In this document: positions 27,660 through 34,773 of the stretch, one piece after another
Layout of the letters: every line of letters begins with the position of its first letter
Numbering within the stretch: the first letter of the stretch is position 1
The notes under the pieces: model-generated
The model's input: only the letters and a program-made list of their open reading frames with translations
Databases searched by the model: none
Told to the model about the DNA's origin: nothing
From: Lactobacillus acetotolerans DSM 20749 = JCM 3825
Lineage (GTDB): Bacteria; Bacillota; Bacilli; Lactobacillales; Lactobacillaceae
Reading direction: 5' to 3'
DNA: 39,134 nucleotides
NCBI RefSeq assembly: GCF_001436775.1
Contig: NZ_AYZC01000007.1
Span: forward strand, 1-39,134
Position numbers and translations under genes: made by a program

Positions 27660-27812
27660 TTAAAATTCGTTATAAATAAAGTGAACCGAAGTAAGGCCAC
27701 TGTATTCATACAAATAGATTAGAGCCATCAGAATAGCAAAGTAAATAATTGTCTTCAAGACAAACATTCCAATGCGTTTGCCTTTAGAATCAACTTTTTG
27801 CTTTTTCTCCAT
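27660..27812 (-). CDS. dltX: DltX, small D-alanylation-associated membrane peptide
   Basis: A 50-residue peptide. A basic N-terminus (MEKKQKVDSKGKR) is followed by one membrane helix (about 15-36, FVLKTIIYFAILMALIYLY) and a conserved C-terminal tail (EYSGLTSVHFIYNEF) that ends in the aromatic motif typical of DltX. The C-terminal tail is thought to act in D-Ala transfer with DltB/DltD. GGGAG precedes ATG 27812. It is 15 bases upstream of dltA and is the first gene of the dlt operon. Confidence 0.93.
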   Translation of the reverse strand: MEKKQKVDSKGKRIGMFVLKTIIYFAILMALIYLYEYSGLTSVHFIYNEF

Positions 27813-27890
27813 AATCTCCCTCGAATAACATAAATTTACTATGGCACTATAGTACTACAGTTTGCAGTAACTAGAGAAACCCTAATTGAT

Positions 27891-27919
27891 ATTTTACCAA
27901 ATTTAAACATTTTACCAAA
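27891..27919. repeat. Tandem 11-base direct repeat upstream of dltX
   Basis: ATTTTACCAAA occurs at 27891-27901 and again at 27909-27919, an 18-base period (TTTGGTAAAAT on the minus strand). It lies between the end of the 104-residue gene and dltX, about 80-105 bases upstream of the dltX start. It could be a regulator binding site for dlt. The dlt promoter itself is not clear; TATAGT at 27847-27852 (minus strand ACTATA region) is a weak -10 candidate. Confidence 0.4.
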
Positions 27920-27928
27920 ATAAGTTTT

Positions 27929-28243
27929 TTATTTGTTTAACTTGCGGCAATCACCGTACGCAAAGCAAAGTGGAATAAAAATACCTAATGATACAAAAAT
28001 TAATGCAAAAATCATCAACCCCATCATATTTTTAGTCTTTGTCCAGCGGGGATTTTTGGCTGTTGTCAGCAGGTACACCGCAAATAAAATTACGATGATT
28101 AATTCAACTAAATAAAGGCTTGAATAACTCGACGAGCTAATTACCTGGTAAAGATATAAATAAACTGAAGCAGGTAATAAACACAGCCAGCCGGAGAAAC
28201 GCAACCAAAACGTTATCTTCTTTCGATAATTCTGCTTTCCCAT
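27929..28243 (-). CDS. Hypothetical small membrane protein
   Basis: A 104-residue basic protein with three predicted helices (about 12-32, 41-60, 73-93) and a positive N-terminus (MGKQNYRKK). No family is recognised. It lies 12 bases after the 378-residue gene, with AGGAG before its ATG, so the two are co-transcribed. No clear terminator separates it from dltX 116 bases later, so read-through into dlt is possible. Confidence 0.6.
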   Translation of the reverse strand: MGKQNYRKKITFWLRFSGWLCLLPASVYLYLYQVISSSSYSSLYLVELIIVILFAVYLLTTAKNPRWTKTKNMMGLMIFALIFVSLGIFIPLCFAYGDCRKLNK

Positions 28244-28255
28244 TTTTTACTCCTT

Positions 28256-29392
28256 TTAAACACCAAATAAGGCATTAATATTCAATGATAAAATTCTATC
28301 CATTATAACAATCTGCGGTTTAGCATACAATTTCGCTCCAGATTCAAAAAGACATAGAAGCTGTCCTTTATAGGCCGTGATTTGTTCCAAGTACGGCGGC
28401 ATATCGATGATTTTTTCTGCATTCTTTTCATCTAAAGAATTTAAGGCACTAGTAGGAAAAACATAAAGTTTAGAGTCATTGCTTCCATATGATTGGCTCA
28501 AAAAAATCTTATCTTGATAAATTGCAATTCCTTGAATTTGTTTGTCCATAGACGCTTCACCATCAGCATTTGTCCACCTGACAGAACCAGTCACGGATTT
28601 AATTTCATTATTCGTAATTGAGCCATTATGCTTGCCGCCACGAGTGATTCTGTAACTAGCAACCTTGCCGCGATCATACATATTAAAAAAGCCGACAAAC
28701 AATTGGTTGTCATAATAAGTTACAGTCGAGGCATTTTCGATGGTAGGAATTACAATTTTGTGGTCATATTCAATTGGAAGGTGCTTTTTAGGATTATACT
28801 TTTTTAAATCTTTTAATGAAAAAGACATCAAAGCCGGATCATCACCGATGGATTCCGTCACCCAAATATTTTTGGCAACTGGATCATAAGCAATTCCACC
28901 TAAATGCGACCGGCCCTTAACTTGAATTGTCTTAAGGTATTTGCCAGTCTTCTTATTCAAGACGTATATTACGGACGCGTGTTTGTGTTCACCATCATAC
29001 GCGGTAATCAATATATACTTGTTCACTACCGCTAAACCTTGTGGCGTCATGCTGTCAGAAATATCATACTTTTTATTTGCAAAGTTATAACTTTTAGTTG
29101 AAACAAGACCAGGAATAATGAAATCTTTCCCATCCCACGTTCTTGGCGGAACATAAACTGAAGTCTTATTAATGAAGGAATATTTATCTCGTAATCCTTT
29201 TTGGTAGGCTGAAAAAGTATGCCAGCTAGCATTAATATTAGTTCCATCCTTAGCCTTCACAACCTTAGGCCTTTCTCTTTGCAACTCACTTTCTTGCCAC
29301 CATTGATGACCAAAATAAGATATCACTCCTATTCCTACTATAAGAAGAAAGATTGGCAATAAGTGCAACAAAATTTTGCCTAACTTTTTCAA
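28256..29392 (-). CDS. Membrane-anchored beta-propeller-like protein of unknown function
   Basis: 378 residues. One N-terminal membrane helix (about 8-27) would place the rest outside the cell. The body shows repeated propeller-blade-like segments, such as TPQGLAVVNKYILITAYDG, LGGIAYDPVAKNIWVTE, TVTYYDNQLFVGFF, IQGIAIYQDKIFLSQSYG and LEQITAYKGQLLCLFESG. This pattern suggests a binding or scaffold protein rather than a catalytic site. The gene starts a unit with the small membrane protein, directly upstream of the dlt operon on the same strand. A cell-envelope role is likely from context only. Confidence 0.65.
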   Translation of the reverse strand: MKKLGKILLHLLPIFLLIVGIGVISYFGHQWWQESELQRERPKVVKAKDGTNINASWHTFSAYQKGLRDKYSFINKTSVYVPPRTWDGKDFIIPGLVSTKSYNFANKKYDISDSMTPQGLAVVNKYILITAYDGEHKHASVIYVLNKKTGKYLKTIQVKGRSHLGGIAYDPVAKNIWVTESIGDDPALMSFSLKDLKKYNPKKHLPIEYDHKIVIPTIENASTVTYYDNQLFVGFFNMYDRGKVASYRITRGGKHNGSITNNEIKSVTGSVRWTNADGEASMDKQIQGIAIYQDKIFLSQSYGSNDSKLYVFPTSALNSLDEKNAEKIIDMPPYLEQITAYKGQLLCLFESGAKLYAKPQIVIMDRILSLNINALFGV

Positions 29393-29498
29393 ATTAAACT
29401 ACCCTTTTCTAATGATCAGTTACTATTATAGCGATTAGTAAAAGTTAGTAACCAAATAACGATGGGTAAAAAGCCAAAAATTTACATTTTTAATTTAA

Positions 29499-29512
29499 TG
29501 AAAGCGTTATTT
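29499..29512. promoter_or_regulatory. Possible CcpA (cre) site
   Basis: TGAAAGCGTTATTT matches the cre consensus TGWAANCGNTNWCA at 12 of 14 positions; the last two fixed bases differ. It lies about 107 bases upstream of the propeller gene (minus) and about 90 bases upstream of the first small RNA unit's -10 (plus). Confidence 0.3.
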
Positions 29513-29610
29513 AAGTTAATTACCTTAATAGAATAGGTATTATTTCAATTATTTTCGATAAATCTTAATTTCGTCACACTTTTTTCACAATTGGAAGTTA
29601 TACTATGTTT

Positions 29611-29767
29611 GTAACGAGTAAGAGCTTAAAAGTACTTGTTTATTACACTCAACTTTTTTGTTTTTCATTCATACTCCTCCAAGTAAATAATGAAAATAAA
29701 AAATTTTGGCTTTATAACCAATTTCATATCTATCCCTTTCGACTCACGTGTGTTACGTGAGTTTTTC
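29611..29767 (+). ncRNA. Candidate small RNA 1 with anti-Shine-Dalgarno/anti-start motif
   Basis: The 29393-30020 gap has no long gene but two similar RNA units. Unit 1 has a -10 TATACT at 29599-29604, with the direct repeat TCACA-N6-TCACA at 29574-29589 in the -35 area. A 5' hairpin follows (TGTAA-CGAGTA at 29610-29620 pairing with TACTTG and TTACA up to 29647). A U-rich single strand then carries CATTCATACTCCTCC (29666-29680), the exact complement of a strong ribosome site plus AUG. It ends with a terminator ACTCACGT/ACGTGAGT plus U run (29742-29766). The layout matches CiaR-type csRNAs of streptococci. Confidence 0.5.
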
Positions 29768-29855
29768 TTATTCTTTAAAAGTTCTAAATGTTTTCTTTAC
29801 CAATTTGTAAGAATTTAAACATTATTAATTCACATTTACCCTATATTATATAAAT

Positions 29856-29970
29856 TGTAGTGAGGCGAAAGAACTTGCTACAATACTCCCACTTTTTTAT
29901 TTCATTCATTCTTACTCCTCCAAAGTAGATGAAACTAATGGACTCGCATTTTTTGCGGGTCTTTTCTTTT
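29856..29970 (+). ncRNA. Candidate small RNA 2, homologous to unit 1
   Basis: Same order as unit 1. TTCACA (29829-29834) and a -10 TATTAT (29844-29849) are at the same offset as in unit 1. A 5' hairpin TTGTAG (29855-29860) / CTACAA (29878-29883) follows, then ACTCCCACTTTTTT. The anti-SD/anti-start stretch CATTCTTACTCCTCC is at 29907-29921. The terminator is GACTCGCA / TGCGGGTC (29941-29961) with a long U tail. Its minus strand also carries a 22-codon frame behind GGAGGA, an alternative reading. The two units differ in stems but keep the CUCCUCC segment, which suggests selection on that segment. Confidence 0.5.
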
Positions 29971-30020
29971 TCCTCACCTTTTTCCTGTATACTATATTAT
30001 AGGAAGAAAGGAGCGCTTAC

Positions 30021-30512
30021 ATGTTTTCGCCCTCAATCAAACATTTAATTGAAGAAAAGTCCGGTTCATTTTTAATCCCGGCAAGTCGAATCGCATTTGT
30101 AGAAGATGATAATCCTCTCTACCATGCCTTTTTAATTTTAACTAGAGTCAAATATTCTAAAATTCCGGTACTCGATAAGAAAAGCCGGGTTGTTGGTCTA
30201 ATAAGTCTAGCCATGATTACCGATAAAATGCTTAAAACAGATAAAATCAGTATCGAACCCTTAGATAAGTTAAAGGTGCGCGATGTCATGCAAACCAAGT
30301 TCAGCAAGATCAACTTTGTTCAGACAACGTTAGAAACACAACTGCATCTTTTAATTGATAATGCCTTTTTACCGGTTGTTGATGACCAAGACGTTTTTCA
30401 AGGACTACTCACACGACGTGAATGGATCAAAGCTTTTAACTACGTGGTACACACATTTGACAGTCATTACACCGTCACACCAAAGGAAAAAGAAGTAGTA
30501 AATGAAAAATAA
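30021..30512 (+). CDS. cbpB: CBS-domain cyclic-di-AMP-binding protein CbpB
   Basis: The 163-residue protein is a Bateman module of two CBS motifs (about 12-75 and 85-145): FLIPASRIAFVEDDNPLYHAFLILTRVKYSKIPVLDKK.. for the first and VRDVMQTKF..FLPVVDDQDVFQGLLTRRE for the second. Length and start match CbpB/DarB (YkuL) proteins, which bind c-di-AMP and in Bacillus and Listeria link it to the stringent-response enzyme Rel. It has an AAAGGAG ribosome site and a -10-like TATACT at 29988-29993. It is followed 110 bases later by a P-type ATPase with its own promoter. Confidence 0.82.
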   Translation: MFSPSIKHLIEEKSGSFLIPASRIAFVEDDNPLYHAFLILTRVKYSKIPVLDKKSRVVGLISLAMITDKMLKTDKISIEPLDKLKVRDVMQTKFSKINFVQTTLETQLHLLIDNAFLPVVDDQDVFQGLLTRREWIKAFNYVVHTFDSHYTVTPKEKEVVNEK

Positions 30513-30554
30513 GTAAAATTATTGACCAATTAATCTAATTTAGAGTAATTCTAA

Positions 30555-30582
30555 TTTACATTCTTGCTATAAGTGTTAAAAT
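30555..30582 (+). promoter_or_regulatory. Promoter of the P-type ATPase gene
   Basis: TTTACA (30555-30560), 16 bases, TAAAAT (30577-30582), about 40 bases upstream of the ATPase start, which has a GGAGG ribosome site. Confidence 0.55.
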
Positions 30583-30621
30583 GTTGAATATACTTACGTT
30601 TTTTTATGGAGGCAAGAAACA

Positions 30622-32490
30622 ATGACATTAAAACGTCAGTGGAAATTTATTGTCGTTCTGCTCGTTGGATTAATTGGTCTTATCTGCCAATTTGTATTCC
30701 ATGCGCCAAATCTTTTTAATATTGGTAGTCTCGATTTCCCAATTCAAAGTATCCTAATCGATATTATTGGGGTCATAATGGTGATTGCCTTAATGACCGA
30801 AATTATCCAAGATTGGAAAAACGGCCGTTATGGGGTTGATATCCTAGCAGTTATCGCTATCGTATCAACCATGTTAATTGGAGACGAATGGGCTTCATGG
30901 ATGATCATGGTTATGGCAACAGGTGGTCAAACACTTGAAGACTACGCAACCGGACAAGCTGACAAGGAATTACGTTCACTTTTGGATAATTCACCAACCT
31001 TTGCCAATAAGATGGAAAACGGTGGAATTGTTAAAGTAAAAGCTGAAGACTTAAAAGTTGGCGATCACGTTATCGTGAAGCCAAGTCAACAAGTCCCAGT
31101 TGACGGTAGAATTGTTAAAGGAATTTCTAGGTTTGACCAATCTTCATTAACCGGTGAATCTGTACCAGTTTCTAAGAAACCGGGAGACGACTTAATGTCT
31201 GGTTCCATTAACGGTGATGCAGCCGTAGAAATGGAAGCAACTAAGGCTGCCAAGGACTCAGAGTACCAGTCTATCGTTGCCCTAGTTAAGTCTTCACAAT
31301 CTAAGCCCGCTAAGTTTGTCAAAATGGCTGACCGTTATGCCGTACCATTTACTGTCATTTCATTAGTTATTGGTGTAGCTGCTTGGATCTTCTCAAAAGA
31401 CCCAACAAGATTCGCGGAAGTTATGGTTGTTGCCTCCCCATGTCCACTTTTAATTGCCGCACCAGTTGCCTTAATCTCTGGCATGAGTTCAATGTCAAAC
31501 AGCCATATTATTGTTAAATCTGGTCCAACCATTGAAAAATTAGCTGACGCTAAAACATTTGCTTTTGATAAAACCGGTACTTTAACTAAGAACCAGTTGG
31601 TAATCGATCAAATTGTACCTGCTTCAAAGGATATTTCAAAAGAAGAACTGCAAAGTTTGGCTGCTAGTGTTGAACAGCAATCAACCCACATCATCGCAAG
31701 TTCCCTTGTTAAAGTTACCGATAAGAAGTTGATCCAGCCAGCTCATGGAATTAAAGAAACCACCGGTCAAGGTGTAGAAGGCACGGTAGCCAATCACGTT
31801 ATTAAAGTTGGTAGAACAGAGTTTACCGATCCTAATAATAAGGAGAAATTTAACTTCGGTTCTACAACTATTACCATTTCAATTGATGGTAAATATGCTG
31901 GTTACATTACCTTTAAAGATCAAATTCGTCCTGAAACTCCAAGTACATTAGCCCGTTTGCGTCGTCAGGGTGCTAAACACATTATGATGCTTACCGGTGA
32001 CCACAAAGACGCTGCTGATAAAATTGGTAAAGCAGCTGGAGTTGATGACATTCGTTACCAGCTTCTGCCTGATGAAAAAATCAAAGCAATTAGAGACGTC
32101 AAGAAAGAAAACCGTCCTGTCGTTATGACTGGTGATGGTATTAACGATGCCCCAAGTTTAACTGCTGCCGATGTTGGTATTGCCATGGGTGCTAAAGGTG
32201 CATCAGCTGCTAGTGAGAGTGCTGATGCAGTTATCATGGTTGACGATTTATCTAAAATTAACGATGCGGTTGCTATTTCTAAGCACACAATGAAGGTAGC
32301 CAACGTTGATGTTTTAACTGCTATTACTATTATCGTCTTCGTTGAATTAATCGCCTTCACAGGTATTATCCCAGCTATTTGGGGAGCTATCTTACAAGAG
32401 TGTATCGATTTACTCTCAATCAGTTTAGCTTTGCTTGCAAAGACTAAGCCTAAGAATCCTAAACAAACTGGTGAAGTTGCAACTAATTAA
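30622..32490 (+). CDS. P1B-type cation-transporting ATPase, atypical motifs
   Basis: 622 residues with about eight membrane helices and no N-terminal metal-binding domain. Actuator motif SLTGES (175-180), phosphorylation site DKTGTLT with Asp316, and hinge TGDGINDAPS are all present, so it should be an active pump. The membrane metal motif is S272-P-C274 instead of CPC, as in P1B-4 (Co/Zn/Fe-type) pumps. Two features are unusual. The nucleotide-domain HP dipeptide is replaced by HI (QQSTHIIAS, His356), and the last helix has QECIDLLS where P1B-4 pumps carry a HEGG/T-type motif. The transported ion cannot be assigned. A terminator pair follows. Confidence 0.88.
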   Translation: MTLKRQWKFIVVLLVGLIGLICQFVFHAPNLFNIGSLDFPIQSILIDIIGVIMVIALMTEIIQDWKNGRYGVDILAVIAIVSTMLIGDEWASWMIMVMATGGQTLEDYATGQADKELRSLLDNSPTFANKMENGGIVKVKAEDLKVGDHVIVKPSQQVPVDGRIVKGISRFDQSSLTGESVPVSKKPGDDLMSGSINGDAAVEMEATKAAKDSEYQSIVALVKSSQSKPAKFVKMADRYAVPFTVISLVIGVAAWIFSKDPTRFAEVMVVASPCPLLIAAPVALISGMSSMSNSHIIVKSGPTIEKLADAKTFAFDKTGTLTKNQLVIDQIVPASKDISKEELQSLAASVEQQSTHIIASSLVKVTDKKLIQPAHGIKETTGQGVEGTVANHVIKVGRTEFTDPNNKEKFNFGSTTITISIDGKYAGYITFKDQIRPETPSTLARLRRQGAKHIMMLTGDHKDAADKIGKAAGVDDIRYQLLPDEKIKAIRDVKKENRPVVMTGDGINDAPSLTAADVGIAMGAKGASAASESADAVIMVDDLSKINDAVAISKHTMKVANVDVLTAITIIVFVELIAFTGIIPAIWGAILQECIDLLSISLALLAKTKPKNPKQTGEVATN

Positions 32491-32510
32491 AAAATCACTT
32501 AAACTTAAAA

Positions 32511-32543
32511 CTAAATAAATACTTATTTAGCGGTTGGGTTTTT
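32511..32543 (+). terminator. Terminator after the P-type ATPase
   Basis: A perfect 8-bp stem CTAAATAA / TTATTTAG with a 4-base loop lies 20 bases past the stop. A run of five T follows at 32539-32543 after a short spacer. It is AT-only and probably leaky. Confidence 0.55.
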
Positions 32544-32547
32544 ATTA

Positions 32548-32614
32548 AAAAATAAAAGCTTTCAAGATTAGCTTCTTTGGGTCAAGGAGCAAGAACTTGA
32601 GGGCTTTTTATTTT
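32548..32614 (+). terminator. Two-storey hairpin terminator or attenuator before the antiporter gene
   Basis: An outer stem AAAATAAAAGC..TCAAG pairs with CTTGAGGGCTTTTTATTTT. It encloses an inner 7-bp stem GCTTCTT / AAGGAGC separated by internal loops. The 3' arm is itself the U tract. It ends 20 bases before the antiporter start, directly ahead of its GGGGA ribosome site. It may terminate ATPase read-through or regulate the antiporter as a leader. No separate antiporter promoter is evident. Confidence 0.6.
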
Positions 32615-32634
32615 GCCTTAAGAAAGGGGAAAAG

Positions 32635-33786
32635 ATGTACTTTTTAGGAGAATTAATTTTAATTCTATTAACGACAGTACTATTAGGGCAATTATTTGCC
32701 CGTTTTAATATGCCAGCAGTAGTTGGGGAACTCTTATCTGGAATAGTTTTGGGGCCTGCACTTTTAAATTGGGTAAAACCAAATGACATTATCAGCCTCT
32801 TCTCTCAATTTGGGGTAATCCTATTAATGTTTTTAGCTGGGCTTGAAAGTGATCTTGATCTACTCAAAAAGTACTTTAAGTTAAGCTTCACAGTAGCCGG
32901 TATCGGGGTAATATTGCCCGTAGTATTTATGGGACTAGCCAGTTATGCCTTTGGTATGAAGCCATTAGAAGCCATTTTCATTGGTATTGTTTTCGCGGCA
33001 ACCAGTGTATCAATTTCGGTCGTAGTTTTAAAAGAGGCTCATCAACTGCAGACTCGTGCTGGTACAGCAATTTTAGGAGCGGCTGTAGTTGACGATATAT
33101 TAGCAGTGATTGTGCTCAGTTTATTTACTACCTTCAGCCACGAAGGCGGTAAAAGTGGTATAACTAATAATTTCTTCATCAATTTATTAATCGAGGCAGC
33201 ATATTTTGTTGTAGTCTGGATAATTTATAAATTTATTGCCCCATATTTCATGAAAATTGCGGAGAAATTAGACGTTAACTATTCTGTAGTAATTGCATCC
33301 CTCATCTTAGCTTTAACGATGGCCTGGGCTGCTGATTTTGTTGGTCTGTCTGCAGTAGTTGGTGCCTTCTTCGGTGGCTTAGCAATCAGACAGACCCCAC
33401 AGTATAAGGAAGTTAATTCCTCTATTAGCGCAATTGGTTACTCTGTCTTTATTCCCGTCTTTTTTGCAGATATCGGTTTATCAATGACCTTTGATAGCTT
33501 CTTTAAAGATATTTGGTTCATTCTTGTGATGACCGTACTAGCTGTGGTATCAAAATTCTGGGCTGGAAAATATTCTAGTGAAATGTTTGGTTTTAGTAAA
33601 AATGAAGCGAATATTGTTGGTTCAGGGATGGTTTCACGTGGTGAGGTTGCGTTGATTGTTGCTCAAATTGGCATCACACACCACTTATTTCCCGAAGATA
33701 TTTATTCCAGTTTAATTCTGGTAATCATTATTACAACGGTACTTTCGCCATTCATTTTGAATCATTATATTAAAAAAGCGAATTAA
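32635..33786 (+). CDS. CPA2-family monovalent cation:proton antiporter
   Basis: 383 residues and about 12 helices. The N-terminal MPAVVGELLSGIVLGP and ILLMFLAGLESDLDLLK segments and the paired aspartates in GAAVVDDILAVIV (the ion-binding site of NapA/KefB-type exchangers) identify CPA2. There is no cytosolic TrkA-N nucleotide-binding domain, so it is a short NapA-like or GerN-like form, exchanging Na+ or K+ for H+. It is in line with the P-type ATPase and the c-di-AMP protein CbpB. c-di-AMP often controls cation transport in Firmicutes, but a link here is only suggestive. Confidence 0.88.
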   Translation: MYFLGELILILLTTVLLGQLFARFNMPAVVGELLSGIVLGPALLNWVKPNDIISLFSQFGVILLMFLAGLESDLDLLKKYFKLSFTVAGIGVILPVVFMGLASYAFGMKPLEAIFIGIVFAATSVSISVVVLKEAHQLQTRAGTAILGAAVVDDILAVIVLSLFTTFSHEGGKSGITNNFFINLLIEAAYFVVVWIIYKFIAPYFMKIAEKLDVNYSVVIASLILALTMAWAADFVGLSAVVGAFFGGLAIRQTPQYKEVNSSISAIGYSVFIPVFFADIGLSMTFDSFFKDIWFILVMTVLAVVSKFWAGKYSSEMFGFSKNEANIVGSGMVSRGEVALIVAQIGITHHLFPEDIYSSLILVIIITTVLSPFILNHYIKKAN

Positions 33787-33867
33787 CTTTAAATATTAAT
33801 TTAATTTAGTTGAATTAATATTTTGAGTTCTGTATTATGTATATAGAAGATAAATTTTCTATAATTA

Positions 33868-34018
33868 CGGGCTAGTGGATATGGCTTGTACCCGCCTGAG
33901 GGCTTTTAAAATAAAAGTAAAATAATTTCAGGACTACCATCCCTTGAGGTTAGATAGGGCATTATCTAGCGATGGGTGAAACCAATTCGCGGAAGAGAGG
34001 CTGCGGCCTCTTTTTTTA
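33868..34018 (+). ncRNA. Candidate structured RNA upstream of the PBECR4-like gene
   Basis: A perfect -10 TATAAT lies at 33860-33865, with a weak -35. The following 150 bases form several helices: CGGG/CCCG around a 19-base loop, GCC-TGAG-GGC, CCTGA/TCAGG, ACCATC/GATGGGT enclosing TTAGATA/TATCTAG. They end in a strong terminator AGAGGC-TGCG-GCCTCT plus seven T (33996-34017). The ribosome site of the nuclease-like gene comes 15 bases later. I recognise no riboswitch class. It is either an independent RNA or a leader with an attenuator. The 33787-33860 part holds only an AT-rich inverted repeat (33792-33822). Confidence 0.5.
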
Positions 34019-34045
34019 TTACTAATTCTTTTGGAGAAGATGATA

Positions 34046-34693
34046 TTGTTATATGATGAAAAATGGTTACAAGAATTTGACGGTAATATAGACCCAAATA
34101 CTGTTAATTTTAAAGAATTAGCTAACTCTCTTGAAAAATACACTTCTCAGTATGTGTATAAATATAAAACTAATATAAAAAATTTTAATATTATAAAAAT
34201 AAAAATTATGAATAATAATATTCCTCATTTATTAGGATTATCACATAACCATCATGTTGGATTACCCAGTTACTATTCACAAGCTGTATTTGAGGGTTTA
34301 AAAAATGATTGGACACTCGAAAAAATAAAGAAAGCCGATCAAGGCTGGTTTAGCAAAAATAAAGACAAAATTATTGGTGTTTTATTTTTATATCAATTTA
34401 TGCATATTCAAAACTGTAAGGTTTACACAACTATTAATTCAAAATCCAAAAATAAAAGATTAAAAAGAGATAATATTTATTTTATAATTTTTAAATATCC
34501 TAATAATCAATCATATAGCATTGAATTAACTCCTGAAAATCAAAATAGAAACAGCATAAGCAACACTTTTGTACCTCGAAGTTTAAAATTAAATGATAGA
34601 ATCGAAAAAGATTGTTCAGAAGCTAAATTTACTCTAATTAGTAGAAACAGAATTAAATCAAAGAAAATTTCTTATATTCCTTGGAAAACATAA
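34046..34693 (+). CDS. PBECR4-domain (BECR-fold nuclease-like) protein
   Basis: About 215 residues, visibly more AT-rich and lysine/asparagine-rich than its neighbours. The segment KIKIMNNNIPHLLGLSH, then YYSQAVFEGLKNDWTLEKIKK, then FSKNKDKIIGVLFLYQF, and KNKRLKRDNIYFIIFKY follow the order seen in PBECR4 proteins of lactobacilli. PBECR4 belongs to the Barnase-EndoU-ColicinE5-RelE-like RNase superfamily, seen in phage and toxin contexts. I prefer TTG 34046 as the start, 8 bases after GGAGA; ATG 34040 is too close and TTG 34031 precedes the site. It is preceded by a structured RNA and terminator. RNase activity is not shown by sequence. Confidence 0.6.
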   Translation: MLYDEKWLQEFDGNIDPNTVNFKELANSLEKYTSQYVYKYKTNIKNFNIIKIKIMNNNIPHLLGLSHNHHVGLPSYYSQAVFEGLKNDWTLEKIKKADQGWFSKNKDKIIGVLFLYQFMHIQNCKVYTTINSKSKNKRLKRDNIYFIIFKYPNNQSYSIELTPENQNRNSISNTFVPRSLKLNDRIEKDCSEAKFTLISRNRIKSKKISYIPWKT

Positions 34694-34694
34694 G

Positions 34695-34733
34695 AAAAAC
34701 GCCCTAAAAGCTAGGTATTTTAGGGCGTTTTTG
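34695..34733. terminator. Bidirectional terminator between PBECR4-like gene and enolase
   Basis: AAAAACGCCCTAAAA pairs with TTTTAGGGCGTTTTT around an 8-base loop. The U tracts are in the arms, so it can end both converging transcripts. Confidence 0.93.
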
Positions 34734-34773
34734 TATTCGAGAAAATTTTTTAATGTTTTTTATTCATCACTTA

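Noticed and set aside
33868-34018. Type III antitoxin tandem repeats
   Set aside because: I looked for direct repeats of about 30-40 bases in the RNA and found none, so a classic ToxIN-like locus is not claimed.
34031-34045. N-terminal extension MEKMI of the PBECR4-like protein
   Set aside because: The extension contains the GGAGA ribosome site itself; TTG 34046 is the better-spaced start.
33934-34143. A 69-codon minus-strand frame over the structured RNA and nuclease-gene start
   Set aside because: It overlaps the terminator and the better-supported plus-strand gene, and has no ribosome site or recognisable sequence.
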